Below, one piece after another: positions 23,806-32,889 of a stretch of DNA of 64,000 bases (its first letter is position 1; each line of letters begins with the position of its first letter). The position numbers and the translations under genes are program-made. The DNA comes from QZLE01 sp033852135 (GTDB lineage: Bacteria; Pseudomonadota; Gammaproteobacteria; QZLD01): the NCBI GenBank assembly GCA_033852135.1, contig JAWSVB010000013.1, forward strand, positions 62,001 through 126,000, written 5' to 3'. The notes under the pieces were generated by a model. That model was not told the DNA's origin and made no database searches. It was given only the letters and a program-made list of their open reading frames with translations.

Positions 23806-24700
23806 ACACAAACCGCATAGATGCTTTTATATCCTGCGATTGGTCTTTTTCAAATACCCATGACTCTAGAGTTTTGATCACCTCATTCTTGAAGAATATA
23901 GCGTTTTTCCCATCGATGATCTCAATTTGAGCCACGCTGCCATCGGTACGAATCTGGAAGTTTGTCATCACCCATCCTTGAATATTTCTGCGTTGGGCTT
24001 TGCGCGGATAGCTTGGATTAGGGGAGTAGATCTTCTTTAGCTCTTTGGCATCAACTATCGTTGGTGTATAAGTTTTTGTATTGTGAATGTCTGCTTTGAT
24101 GCCAATTTTTTTACTTTCTGCTATAGGTTTAGTTTGCTGTTCGGGTTCTGGAGTTGGCTCTGCTTTGCTTAGTACTGGGGCTAATGCCGGGGTTAATACA
24201 GGAGATGTATTTACAGCTAATTGAACCTCTTTCTTTGCTGTTTTTGGTTTAACTGGCTTTGAATATGATTCTGTCGTGGCAGGCAATATTTTAATATTTT
24301 TTGCTTTAGCAAATTTGGCTTTCAAAGGTACTGTCTTGATAGATTTGGTTTTGATAGGTTTGGCTTTGATCGGTCTGGCTTTAGCTATGCTGCTTAACTG
24401 TTTATCTGGTGTAGGGCTTTTAACAGCTTGTTGAGAATTGGTAACTTGTTGTGGCTGTTTATTTTCTATTTTTGAATTTGATGCAATGGCTTTATGTTGC
24501 GGTGTTTGTGACTTTTTTGGTGTGACGGTTATGCTTCTAACTCTAATATTTGTGGTTGGATTTAATGCTGTGGTTTTAAGTGGCAGTTGAACCGTTACTA
24601 AAAATTCAAGAAGAACGAACAGGGCAGCAGTAGCTCCCAGCGCAAACGCTGTTGAGAATACATAGCGAAAAAATGTATGTCGATGCCGTCTAGATGTCAT
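23789..24700 (-). CDS. TonB-family energy-transducing protein
   Basis: The 303-residue protein has the TonB plan: short basic cytoplasmic start (MTSRRHRHTFFRY), one membrane helix (residues about 14-36), a long periplasmic linker rich in Lys, Pro and Ala (about 50-215, with repeats of the type AKPIKTKSIKT), and a C-terminal TonB domain (about 220-303) with YPRKAQRRNIQGWVMTNFQI, DGSVAQIEIIDG and a final SMRFVFSLRG. TonB carries proton-motive energy from ExbB/ExbD to outer-membrane receptors. No exbB or exbD is adjacent. The 3' end overlaps the gene 23068-23805. Confidence 0.88.
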   Translation of the reverse strand: MTSRRHRHTFFRYVFSTAFALGATAALFVLLEFLVTVQLPLKTTALNPTTNIRVRSITVTPKKSQTPQHKAIASNSKIENKQPQQVTNSQQAVKSPTPDKQLSSIAKARPIKAKPIKTKSIKTVPLKAKFAKAKNIKILPATTESYSKPVKPKTAKKEVQLAVNTSPVLTPALAPVLSKAEPTPEPEQQTKPIAESKKIGIKADIHNTKTYTPTIVDAKELKKIYSPNPSYPRKAQRRNIQGWVMTNFQIRTDGSVAQIEIIDGKNAIFFKNEVIKTLESWVFEKDQSQDIKASMRFVFSLRG

Positions 24701-24756
24701 GCTTAAACTTGGAGTTAGTTGGTTAAATTATTGAAGAGTAATAATACACTAAAGTC

Positions 24757-25185
24757 TTATTTTTTTAGATATATTTCAATTCCAGCTTTTTTTGCAGCCT
24801 TGATAAGGTCTTTATCAAGTGTGGCAAGTGGTAGTCCTTCACGCATAGCCAGTTCAAGATATGATGCGTCATAACTGCTGAGCTTGTAGCTTTTTGCTAA
24901 AGAGATGGTGTGGTTAAATGCCTGAAGATAGGTGATTGAGTCGGTTAAAATAGGCAATGCTTCAAGTTGTAATAAAAATCTCTCACTTTCTCCAGCAGTA
25001 AGCTCCCCTCTTTTTTCAGCGCTAAGTAGAACGTTTGCTGCTTCGAGGTGCCAAAGGTTTGGAACATATGCGTCATTATCAGCAAGCGATTTTAATACTG
25101 TTTCTGCATAATTTTGGTCAGTGGACCTGTTGCTTGCTAATAACCAACGCATAGCTACAGAGTTATCAAGAACAAAATTGGTCAC
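24757..25185 (-). CDS. vapC: PIN-domain toxin (VapC type)
   Basis: All four PIN acidic positions are visible: the Asp in FVLDNSVAMRW, the Glu in LEAANVL, the Asp in SYDASYLELA and the Asp in ATLDKDLI. PIN toxins are Mg-dependent ribonucleases. I start it at a GTG at 25185 that overlaps the antitoxin stop (TAGTG) and has AAGGG 9 bases upstream; a GTG at 25194 would sit directly on that site. Overlap with the upstream antitoxin gene fits a type II operon. Length about 142 residues is normal for the family. Confidence 0.88.
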   Translation of the reverse strand: MTNFVLDNSVAMRWLLASNRSTDQNYAETVLKSLADNDAYVPNLWHLEAANVLLSAEKRGELTAGESERFLLQLEALPILTDSITYLQAFNHTISLAKSYKLSSYDASYLELAMREGLPLATLDKDLIKAAKKAGIEIYLKK

Positions 25186-25421
25186 TATTTGCACCCTTCA
25201 TTTTTTAATTCATTTAAATCATCGTCAGATACAATATGTTTTTGAGCTTTAAGGATATTATCAATTGCAGTTTGGGTCTTTTTTCTATAACCCTGCTGGC
25301 TAGGAACGATATCAGCAACTGCTCGACCACGGTTTGTTATTGTATATGACTCTCCAGATTCTACTTGACGTAGAATTTCTGGTAGTTTTGTCTTTGCCTC
25401 GTATGATCCAACTTTATGCAT
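25185..25421 (-). CDS. Phd/YefM-family antitoxin
   Basis: The 78-residue product starts MHKVGSYEAKTKLPEILRQV and continues ESGESYTITNRGRAVADIVP, the DNA-binding fold of Phd/YefM antitoxins, with a charged helical tail that would wrap the toxin. The ATG at 25421 is preferred over a GTG at 25430. It overlaps the PIN toxin start. Such antitoxins bind their own promoter, presumably in the region just right of 25430. Confidence 0.88.
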   Translation of the reverse strand: MHKVGSYEAKTKLPEILRQVESGESYTITNRGRAVADIVPSQQGYRKKTQTAIDNILKAQKHIVSDDDLNELKNEGCK

Positions 25422-25801
25422 GGTTAACACTCTTTTTTTGTATGTTGTATTAGACTAGTTTACAGACCAGGTCGAATTATTCAAGTAAGAATCACGCTGT
25501 TTTATCAATATAATGTGCTGGTGGCAGTTATAAGCCATCTTTTAGGGTTAGACAGTTACTTAGAAAGTATATAAAATCAAGCACCTTAATTGTGGTTGAA
25601 CCTATTTGCTTGGTTTTCGATCTGCGCGACTCTTATGGAAAGCTGTGTGGTAAACACTTGTGACTAATTAAGATGGATCTGAGAATAACGAGAACGATTA
25701 TTTAATTTTTCTGGCCAAATTGGTATTTCTATTTAAATCAACCTTTTACTACCTACAGATTTAATAAATCAAAGATAATTAGGCTGGAAGCGGAGCACAA
25801 G
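25422..25801. other. Divergent intergenic region, 380 bases
   Basis: It separates the toxin-antitoxin operon from the aldolase operon and must hold both promoters. I see no gene or clear RNA. The right end carries GGAAGCGGAG, the ribosome site of the next gene. Confidence 0.4.
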
Positions 25802-26749
25802 ATGTATAGAAAAGAGATAAAAGTATTGGATTGCACCATTCGTGATGGTGGTTTAGTAAACGATCATCAGTTTGATCTTGATTTTACAAGAGACGTGTAT
25901 AAGTCATTGTGCGAAGCTGGCGTTGACTATATCGAGCTTGGTTATAAAAACTCAAGAGATCTATTCTCTTCAGAGCAGTATGGCCCATGGAAATTTTGTG
26001 ATGATGATGACCTATGGCGTGTAATCGATGGCGTTGAAACTAAATCAAAAGTTTCAGTAATGGCTGACGTTGGTCGTGTTGATATGGACAATATCAAAGA
26101 GTGCAAAGATAGCCCATACGACTTAGTTCGTGTTGCTTCTTATGCAAAAGACGTTGATAAAGCAATCGAGATGCTAAATCAGTTTGATGATCAAGGTTTT
26201 GAAACCTGCATCAACATCATGGCTGTTTCACGCGATCAAGGCCCAGAGTTAGAAGAAGCTCTACACCAGATTAATGAAGAGTGTAAAGCTCAAGCAGTTT
26301 ATATCGTTGATAGTTTTGGTGCTCTATACCAAGAGCCAATTGCTCGTTTGGTTAAGATGTTCAAAGAGAACTGCCCAACTAAAGAGATCGGTATTCACGC
26401 TCATAACAACCAACAGCTTGGTTTCAGTAATACTATCGAATCAATTATCAACGGCGCTAACTACCTAGATGCAACCATCTACGGAATGGGACGTGCTGCT
26501 GGTAACTGTCCAATTGAGCTATTGATTGGTTTCCTTAAGAACCCTAAATACGATCTAAGACCAGTTCTTGATATTATCTCAAGAAGATTTATTAAACTAA
26601 GAGAAGAGTTTGAGTGGGGCTATGTAATTCCTTTCGCTATTGCAGGAATCATGAATGACCATCCTCGTGATGCGATGGCTCTTAGAAACTCAGAAAATAA
26701 AGATGACTTTAAAGAGTTCTACGAAAAGCTTTCAACTACTGCCGGTTAA
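25802..26749 (+). CDS. HMGL-like aldolase (DRE-TIM family)
   Basis: The 315-residue product has the DRE-TIM metallolyase signature: VLDCTIRDGGLVNDHQF at the N-terminus (catalytic Arg, metal Asp), IVDSFGALY and IGIHAHNNQQLGFSNTI with the two metal-binding His, then YGMGRAAGNCPIELL. Related enzymes include 4-hydroxy-2-oxovalerate aldolase and HMG-CoA lyase; a domain like this alone is often annotated as an aldolase catalytic protein. Substrate unknown. GGAG lies 9 bases upstream. A KDPG aldolase gene starts 14 bases downstream, so both likely handle 2-oxo acids in one pathway. No acetaldehyde dehydrogenase partner (MhpF/DmpF type) is present. Confidence 0.85.
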   Translation: MYRKEIKVLDCTIRDGGLVNDHQFDLDFTRDVYKSLCEAGVDYIELGYKNSRDLFSSEQYGPWKFCDDDDLWRVIDGVETKSKVSVMADVGRVDMDNIKECKDSPYDLVRVASYAKDVDKAIEMLNQFDDQGFETCINIMAVSRDQGPELEEALHQINEECKAQAVYIVDSFGALYQEPIARLVKMFKENCPTKEIGIHAHNNQQLGFSNTIESIINGANYLDATIYGMGRAAGNCPIELLIGFLKNPKYDLRPVLDIISRRFIKLREEFEWGYVIPFAIAGIMNDHPRDAMALRNSENKDDFKEFYEKLSTTAG

Positions 26750-26763
26750 TTGGTTATTAGTTG

Positions 26764-27381
26764 ATGAAACTTTTTGAAGAAACACCGTTATTAGGCATCC
26801 TGCGTGGTATTACCGCGCAGGATGTTTTGCCTTTAGCAGATGTAATTATTGATGCTGGTTTGACCACCATTGAGATTACAATGAATACCGAAAATGCAGC
26901 CGAGCTTATTAAGCAAGCCTGTATGGCCACTGCTGGTAAAGTATCTGTTGGTGCTGGCACTGTGCTGACTATGGATCAAATGCACGCCGCATTAGATGCT
27001 GGGGCTGAATTTATCGTGATGCCCACTCTGCAGACAGATATTGTAGAATATTGCGCTAAAAATAATATTCCAGTGTTTCCGGGGGCATTAACACCGCAAG
27101 AGATTTATGATGCTTGGAATGCCGGTGCTTATATGGTTAAAGTGTTCCCAGCTAAGTTTTTTGGCCCGACATACTTTAAAGAGGTCAAAGGTCCTTTTAA
27201 CGATATCAAGCTTTTAGCTTGTGGTGGTGTTTCTGCTGGTAATATGCAGGAGTTTTTTGACTGTGGAGCAGATGGTATAGCCTTTGGTGGAAGTGTTTTT
27301 GACCTGAAAAAGTTAGGCGCTGGAGACATTGATTTTATTTCTCAGAACCTAAAGAAAATGGTTGACGCATACCGTAAATAA
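26764..27381 (+). CDS. eda: KDPG / 4-hydroxy-2-oxoglutarate aldolase
   Basis: The 205-residue protein matches class I Eda: GILRGITAQDVLPLAD, Glu in TIEITMNT, GAGTVLTMDQMHAALDAGAE, PGALTPQEI and the Schiff-base Lys in VKVFPAKFFG, ending GGVSAGNMQEFFDCGADG. It cleaves 2-keto-3-deoxy-6-phosphogluconate to pyruvate and glyceraldehyde-3-phosphate, or 4-hydroxy-2-oxoglutarate to pyruvate and glyoxylate. The usual partner edd is absent here; instead it follows the HMGL-like aldolase gene. Start is the ATG at 26764; a TTG directly before it is in frame. Confidence 0.9.
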   Translation: MKLFEETPLLGILRGITAQDVLPLADVIIDAGLTTIEITMNTENAAELIKQACMATAGKVSVGAGTVLTMDQMHAALDAGAEFIVMPTLQTDIVEYCAKNNIPVFPGALTPQEIYDAWNAGAYMVKVFPAKFFGPTYFKEVKGPFNDIKLLACGGVSAGNMQEFFDCGADGIAFGGSVFDLKKLGAGDIDFISQNLKKMVDAYRK

Positions 27382-27533
27382 CGGTTAAATCTTATCCAGA
27401 TTATTAACGACAGTAGCAATATCGTATGCATTATGTTTTCGAATCGTTTTCATTTTGTATTAGTGTGTAGCTACAGTCACATTTTTAACTTTCGAAATTT
27501 ATTTTCGATTTTTGACTTGAAGAGAGAAATATT

Positions 27534-27707
27534 ATGACTCACGTAGTTGACGCTGATACTTGTACTGGTTGTGAAGCTTGTGTAGACGTTTGTGGTCCAG
27601 AAGCGATCGAAATGAAAGACGGTCTTGCAGTAATTGACGCTGATGATTGCATCGATTGTGGCGCATGTGTACCTGAGTGCCCAGTAGATTGCATCTCAGC
27701 TGACTAA
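27534..27707 (+). CDS. Short 2[4Fe-4S] ferredoxin
   Basis: A 57-residue protein starts at the ATG 27534 with AAGAGAG upstream. It carries two cluster motifs: CTGCEACVDVC (Cys10, 13, 16, 20) and CIDCGACVPECP (Cys39, 42, 45, 49). It is very acidic and has no basic tail, like clostridial-type ferredoxins used by oxidoreductases. The first motif lacks the usual Pro after the fourth Cys. A strong terminator follows 31 bases after the stop. It lies 152 bases after the KDPG aldolase gene and may be its own unit. The electron partner is not evident. Confidence 0.92.
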   Translation: MTHVVDADTCTGCEACVDVCGPEAIEMKDGLAVIDADDCIDCGACVPECPVDCISAD

Positions 27708-27738
27708 TTATTTAGTCAAAAAGATTTTTTCTGGAAAA

Positions 27739-27769
27739 CCCTGATTCGGATTCGAATCAGGGTTTTTTT
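27739..27769 (+). terminator. Intrinsic terminator after the ferredoxin gene
   Basis: CCCTGATTCG and CGAATCAGGG form a perfect 10-base stem around GATT, followed by seven T and preceded by AAAA. Confidence 0.9.
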
Positions 27770-28014
27770 ATGTCTTAGTTTTTATGTATTAGCTTTCATG
27801 TCTTAGCTTTTCATACCTGATTTTTTATACTTGGTTTTTTCATAAAGTGTAATGGAATCGTAAGAATTAAGTATAAAAATTTATTATAATAAAAAAATTG
27901 AAGTTAGGCTGTTTTTGTCAATAGTTACAATGGAGTAGGTGGTCTAATTGTCCAAAAATAGACACCTGCAGTATTATTGTTTGATAAAATTGTCAGTAGT
28001 GGTGGAGGTGAAAT

Positions 28015-28260
28015 ATGTTAGGGGAATTTCAAACTCAAATAAAACAACCCGGAAATGCAAAACTTGCAGAGTATCTGCACCTTGAATTAGCTGAATTAAA
28101 TCTTCTAGATTGGGATGTCATAACTGAGAAGGATAACATGGGTGTTATCACTAATTATGCTATCAAGTTCAGTGATGATTCTAATAAAAGTGTATTGCGG
28201 AAGATTACTGGTCTTTCTGATGAAAACGAGGTTGATATAGGAACAAACTTCTTCAAGTAG
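28015..28260 (+). CDS. Small soluble protein, function unknown
   Basis: GGTGGAGGTG lies just upstream of the ATG at 28015, a strong ribosome site. The 81-residue product has no signal or membrane segment; it reads as helix (KLAEYLHLELAELNLL) then strands (WDVITEKDNMG, NYAIKFSDD) and a short acidic end. I recognise no family. It is alone, convergent with the ATPase operon to the right. Confidence 0.6.
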   Translation: MLGEFQTQIKQPGNAKLAEYLHLELAELNLLDWDVITEKDNMGVITNYAIKFSDDSNKSVLRKITGLSDENEVDIGTNFFK

Positions 28261-28364
28261 ATTTATATTTACTTGATATCAATATATGGCCATGCAACGC
28301 TTGGCTAATAGGTTGGTATAGATTTAAAAAACCATTAGCTTGAATTATATTAGAATAATTTCAG

Positions 28365-30059
28365 CTAATCAGCAGCGGTTACGCGCTCAACTTCTTCTGC
28401 TGTAGTTAACCCCATCAAAACTTTTTTAAAGCCATCGTAGCGCATCGTTTTAAACCCTTCTTTTTGAGCTGCTTTATTAATATCGATTATCGATGCCCCG
28501 CTAGCAATTAGGGCACGAACATCTTCAGTGATTATAAATAGCTCTTGAATGGCTATTCTACCGCTATACCCTGTATGGAAGCATTCAATGCACCCATGAC
28601 CCCGGTAAAAATCTACTTGAGTTTTACCATCCCAGATAAAGTAGCGCTCTATCTCTTCAGGTGTTGGCTGGTACTTCTCTTTGCAGTGGGGGCAGATTTG
28701 GCGTACTAGTCTTTGTGCCATTACGCCGATGATAGAAGGTGCTACCAAAAATGGCTCAACCCCAATCTCAATAAGTCTAGTTACAGCTTGTAAAGCACTA
28801 TTAGTATGGATAGATGCTAATACCAGGTGACCAGTTAGTGCGGCTTGAGAAGCTATTTTAGCAGTCTCTAGATCACGAATTTCACCAATTAGGATTACAT
28901 CTGGGTCTTGGCGCAGAAATGACCGTAGAGCCTTGGAAAAGTCGAATCCAATGGCAGAGTTAACTTGTACTTGGTTTACCCTGGGGAGTCGATATTCGAC
29001 AGGGTCTTCCACTGTCATTACGTTTACCCCTGGCTTATTTAGATATTTAAGTACAGAGAATAGGGTGGTTGTTTTTCCTGATCCAGTAGGACCAGTAACA
29101 AAAAAGATTCCATTCGGTGTATCTATTACATCTTTAATAACTTTGTAGTTAGCATTTGATAATTGGAGATCCTCAATATTTGGAATGCTATGTGAGATGA
29201 TTTGCCCCAAGGCTCGGAGAACTATTTTTTCTCCATAGATAGTTGGCATACTGGATAATCTAAAGTCTATCGATTTATTCTTTAACTCGAGTTTTACTCT
29301 GCCATCTTGTGGTCTGCGTCTTTCAGTAATATCTAGGCTAGCAAGTACTTTTAAACGTGTAATTAGTGCTGGAAGCAATGATTTATCAAGAGTTATTCTG
29401 TCTTGCAGGACTCCGTCAACTCTAAAGCGTGCGTAGACCATATCTTCTTGCGGATCGATATGAATATCACTGGCTTTTTCTTTGACTGCAAGCAGCATTA
29501 GGTTTCGTGCTAATTCTACACTTGCTTGATCGCCGGCAAGCTTTTCAAGTTGGTCACCAGTGATCTTTTCTTTTCCATTAAAGATGGAATTTGTTGCGAT
29601 TGTAGATATATATTCATTTAGAGAGTTATTGGTTCGATATTGCACTTCAATAGCATCTTCAATTTCAGATGGAAATGCGAATACGGGACTTAATGGGTAA
29701 CCCATTTGCTGCTCTGCCTCTCTGATTACACTCTGGTTGAGTGGCTCAGACATGGCAGCAGTAATAACATTATCAATTATATAGATTGGAATTAAATTGT
29801 GTTGAATAGCAAAATCTTCTGGTAGTTTTTCCACAGCTTCTGCAACAAACAGGGTTTTTTCAAGATTCACATAAGAAAGGTTAAATGTATCTGCCCATAG
29901 CCTCCCTAGTTGCTCCTTGTCCAAAGTTCCGCTAGCCACTAAGTGAAGAAGAACTTCGTAGGCATCATTATTAAATTTTAAGCGAATTTTCTCGGCATCA
30001 TTTTCAGTTAATATTGACGCATTTACTAATGACTCCATAAAACGAGGGTTATTTCTCAT
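28365..30059 (-). CDS. GspE/PilB-family secretion ATPase
   Basis: The 564-residue protein has an N-terminal T2SSE_N-type domain (residues about 1-140), then the ATPase: Walker A GPTGSGKTTTLF, Asp box VEDPVEYRL, Walker B LIGEIRDLETA, His box SIHTNSALQA, and the tetracysteine zinc site CPHCKEKY ... CIECFHTGYSGR. The family powers type II secretion or type IV pilus extension. The RLGxxL signature of c-di-GMP-binding MshE N-domains is not visible. No inner-membrane platform, prepilin or secretin gene is next to it; its operon partners are a 68-residue protein and a response regulator. So it may be a spare or specialised motor. Start overlaps the upstream small gene by 11 bases. Confidence 0.9.
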   Translation of the reverse strand: MRNNPRFMESLVNASILTENDAEKIRLKFNNDAYEVLLHLVASGTLDKEQLGRLWADTFNLSYVNLEKTLFVAEAVEKLPEDFAIQHNLIPIYIIDNVITAAMSEPLNQSVIREAEQQMGYPLSPVFAFPSEIEDAIEVQYRTNNSLNEYISTIATNSIFNGKEKITGDQLEKLAGDQASVELARNLMLLAVKEKASDIHIDPQEDMVYARFRVDGVLQDRITLDKSLLPALITRLKVLASLDITERRRPQDGRVKLELKNKSIDFRLSSMPTIYGEKIVLRALGQIISHSIPNIEDLQLSNANYKVIKDVIDTPNGIFFVTGPTGSGKTTTLFSVLKYLNKPGVNVMTVEDPVEYRLPRVNQVQVNSAIGFDFSKALRSFLRQDPDVILIGEIRDLETAKIASQAALTGHLVLASIHTNSALQAVTRLIEIGVEPFLVAPSIIGVMAQRLVRQICPHCKEKYQPTPEEIERYFIWDGKTQVDFYRGHGCIECFHTGYSGRIAIQELFIITEDVRALIASGASIIDINKAAQKEGFKTMRYDGFKKVLMGLTTAEEVERVTAAD

Positions 30060-30255
30060 CTTGTTCTTCCGCTTTATTTGGTTTATTTGCAGTTTGCTTC
30101 GGTTTGCCTAATGCGGAACTACCTAATTTTTTTTTGGAGAATAGTTTACTGATATCTTCTTGATTACTTTTTTGGTTCTTTTTTTGGCAAGTTGAGATAA
30201 TTGATTCAGACTCAATCTCTTTTAGCATCTTGTTAAGATCGTAACGCTCTCTCAT
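30049..30255 (-). CDS. Small charged protein between response regulator and GspE-like ATPase
   Basis: The 68-residue product begins MRERYDLNKMLKEIESESII and ends Lys/Glu-rich and disordered (GKPKQTANKPNKAEEQDEK). It has no signal or membrane segment. AAGGAG precedes the start (leftward strand), and its end overlaps the ATPase start by 11 bases, so it is a real, coupled gene. Position suggests an adaptor linking the regulator to the ATPase; that is inference. Confidence 0.7.
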   Translation of the reverse strand: MRERYDLNKMLKEIESESIISTCQKKNQKSNQEDISKLFSKKKLGSSALGKPKQTANKPNKAEEQDEK

Positions 30256-30269
30256 TATTTCTCCTTAAA

Positions 30270-30656
30270 TTATACGCAGTGGGCATTCCATGTATTAATC
30301 AGTATCTGCTTTAACTCCTCAACAGGGGTACTTTTAAGGATGTAGTTAGCTGCTCCTAGTTCTACCGCTGTTTCTATAGATCGCATATCGGCGACTGAAG
30401 TAAGCATAATCACGCATATATCTGGATTAGAATCGTGTATTTTTTCAAGGGCCTCAAGACCAGTCATTATTGGCATATTTATATCTAATAGAACGACATT
30501 TGGCTTTATGATGCGGCACAGATCTACTGCTTCACGTCCATTTGTTGCTTCGGCTACAACTTTGAAATTGAAAGTTTCTACTACTTTGATTAAATACCTC
30601 CGTATGAGGTTCTCATCTTCCGCAATTAACATGGTGATTTTATTATTATCGTTCAT
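30270..30656 (-). CDS. Single-domain response regulator (CheY-like)
   Basis: A 128-residue receiver with no output domain: acidic pair in MLIAEDENLIRRYL, phospho-acceptor Asp in VVLLDINMPIMTG, Thr in VIMLTSVAD and Lys in NYILKSTP. It heads a three-gene leftward operon with the small charged protein and the GspE-like ATPase. A stand-alone receiver beside a motor ATPase suggests that phosphorylation controls the motor. The kinase is not adjacent. Confidence 0.9.
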   Translation of the reverse strand: MNDNNKITMLIAEDENLIRRYLIKVVETFNFKVVAEATNGREAVDLCRIIKPNVVLLDINMPIMTGLEALEKIHDSNPDICVIMLTSVADMRSIETAVELGAANYILKSTPVEELKQILINTWNAHCV

Positions 30657-30904
30657 AACTGCCCCAGTTACTTTTACTACAAATTTATCTTGCTCTTATA
30701 TTAAGGATAGTTGAGTAAGCTGTTTGTTCAATAGTGATTTAGAGAGGTTTTTCTAAATGCCAAGTGTACTTATAAAATTAGCTATATATCTAATAAAAGT
30801 AATAATTATTTCAATTAGATGTATCTATTTGCGCTATGCTTTATATATGGGGATGATGGTATGGATAAAGACTATTTTAAGCTGTCAAAAATATGGAGAG
30901 TGTA

Positions 30905-31582
30905 ATGGGAAAAAATGGGTGCCAAGCAAAAATTATTCTCAAAGATAGAACTGTAGTGGCTAGCTTTGATATTGATGTACAAAACACCTTTACTCCGCTT
31001 TGCCCAAATGAGTTGCCTGTTCCAGAAGGGGATATGATCGCAGATCAACTGAATAAACAGGCAAGGCGCGCGAGTATCAGGGTAGGTTCTAAAGATGCCC
31101 ATAGTCCCGAGGCTATTTGGATTGCAACAGAAGATAAACCGCAGTTCACAGTGGTTGAGAATGAACCAAATATTGATATTAGATGGGTCCAGCATGCAGT
31201 CCCTGGGACCAAGGGATTTGAGCTGATTTTTGGTTTACCTAAAATAACAGAATATGACTATTTCGTTTGGAAAGGGATCGAGCCAGATATGCACCCGTAT
31301 GGAGCTTGTTATCACGATTTCGCAGAGAATATGAGCACAGGTGTAATTGAGTTTTTAAAGGCTAAAAATATTACAACAGTTATTGCTGGCGGATTAGCCA
31401 CAGATTACTGTGTAAAAACAACAGTGCTGCAGCTATTGAATGCTGGTTTTAAAGTTATTGTTAATCAGGGTGGGTGCAGAGGAATTACGCCAGAAACAAC
31501 CGATCAAGCTGTTGAAGATATGGTACAAGCTGGTGCTGTATTGGTTGAGTCAGCAGAAAACATTGAAATAGAGAACTTGTAA
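30905..31582 (+). CDS. pncA: Nicotinamidase (PncA)
   Basis: The 225-residue protein is an isochorismatase-fold hydrolase: Asp24 in FDIDVQNTFTP, the Lys in YFVWKGIEPD, and the nucleophile Cys in GLATDYCVKTTVL make the Asp-Lys-Cys triad. It converts nicotinamide to nicotinate. GGAGAG lies 5 bases before the ATG at 30905; an in-frame ATG at 30893 is less likely. Its stop is directly followed by the pncB ATG, so the two form an NAD salvage operon. Confidence 0.92.
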   Translation: MGKNGCQAKIILKDRTVVASFDIDVQNTFTPLCPNELPVPEGDMIADQLNKQARRASIRVGSKDAHSPEAIWIATEDKPQFTVVENEPNIDIRWVQHAVPGTKGFELIFGLPKITEYDYFVWKGIEPDMHPYGACYHDFAENMSTGVIEFLKAKNITTVIAGGLATDYCVKTTVLQLLNAGFKVIVNQGGCRGITPETTDQAVEDMVQAGAVLVESAENIEIENL

Positions 31583-32746
31583 ATGATTATTCAATCCCTA
31601 CTAGATACTGATCTATATAAATTCACCATGATGCAGGTGGTGCTGCATCAGTTTCCTCAATCTCAGGTTGAGTATCGTTTTAAGTGTCGAGATGAGGGGG
31701 TAGATCTTAAACCGTATGCAGAGGAGATTAGGGCAGAGATATCTGAGTTGTGCACGCTGAGGTTTAGTCAGGATGAACTTGAATATTTAAAACAGCTAAG
31801 GTTTATTAAAGATGATTTTGTCGAGTTTTTGCGCTTGTTTCAGCTCAATAGTGATTACATCAAAGTATCGGTAGAAGATGAATTAGAAATTGTAATTCAG
31901 GGGCCATGGCTGCATACAATTTTATTCGAGGTCCCAGTTCTTGCAATTGTTAATGAAATTTTCTTTGCTGCTAACGCAATTAACCCTGATTATGCAGAAG
32001 GGGAGAGACGGCTCTACGATAAAATTGATCTGATCAAAGTCCACAAGGATAGTAGTGGCTTTTTGATGTCAGACTTTGGAACCCGCAGGAGGTTTTCTCG
32101 AGATTGGCAGGAGCGAGTAGTTACAATCCTTCAGGATAAATTAGAGGCAAATTTAGCTGGTACAAGCAATGTATATTTGGCGAAAAAATTAGAGTTAACT
32201 CCTATCGGAACCATGGCGCATGAATTTTTACAAGCAGCGCAGGCCCTTGGCCCTAGATTGATAGATTCACAGAAATTTGCCCTGCAGTCCTGGGCGCAAG
32301 AGTATAGGGGGGATTTGGGAATTGCTTTATCTGACGTGGTTGGATTTGATGCCTTCTTGCGCGATTTTGATCTGTATTTCGCCAAATTATTCGATGGAGC
32401 TCGTCAAGATTCCGGTGATCCATTTGAGTGGGGGGAGAAATTAATTAACCACTACCAATCGCTGCATATCGATCCAAAAACCAAGCGAATGGTGTTTAGT
32501 GATGGACTAGATATCCCGCTGGCACTAGAGATTTACGATAGGTTTAGCAAAAGGTGCAATGTTGGCTTTGGAGTGGGGACTAACCTAACTAATGATCTTG
32601 GCTATACACCACTGCAGATTGTAATAAAAATGACCCGTTGTAATGGCCAGCCTGTGGCTAAGATAAGTGATTCCCCAGGAAAATTAATGTGTAAAGATGC
32701 AGGCTATCTGGCGTATTTAAAATCAGTTTTTAAGATTAACGATTGA
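31583..32746 (+). CDS. pncB: Nicotinate phosphoribosyltransferase (PncB)
   Basis: The 387-residue product has the PncB N-terminus SLLDTDLYKFTMMQVVLHQF, the region FLMSDFGTRRRFS, and GTSNVYLAKKLELTPIGTMA HE-type loop, then FDGARQDSGDPFEWGEK and the phosphate-binding FGVGTNLTNDLG. It makes nicotinate mononucleotide from nicotinate and PRPP. Length fits the bacterial enzyme of about 390-400. The start codon follows the pncA stop without a gap. Confidence 0.95.
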   Translation: MIIQSLLDTDLYKFTMMQVVLHQFPQSQVEYRFKCRDEGVDLKPYAEEIRAEISELCTLRFSQDELEYLKQLRFIKDDFVEFLRLFQLNSDYIKVSVEDELEIVIQGPWLHTILFEVPVLAIVNEIFFAANAINPDYAEGERRLYDKIDLIKVHKDSSGFLMSDFGTRRRFSRDWQERVVTILQDKLEANLAGTSNVYLAKKLELTPIGTMAHEFLQAAQALGPRLIDSQKFALQSWAQEYRGDLGIALSDVVGFDAFLRDFDLYFAKLFDGARQDSGDPFEWGEKLINHYQSLHIDPKTKRMVFSDGLDIPLALEIYDRFSKRCNVGFGVGTNLTNDLGYTPLQIVIKMTRCNGQPVAKISDSPGKLMCKDAGYLAYLKSVFKIND

Positions 32747-32889
32747 TTGTAAATGATCGAAAGAAATAGCTTATATGAATTTTTGTGACCTGTTTGGCTA
32801 ATAAAAATTTTTGATTTCAGCAAAAGAACTTTTACCCTTAATATAAGTCAGAAGAGAAATAACTGACTAAAAATTGGGGTACGGGTTTT

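Noticed and set aside
30757..30948. 63-codon frame before pncA
   Set aside because: Overlaps the pncA start in another frame and has no ribosome site.
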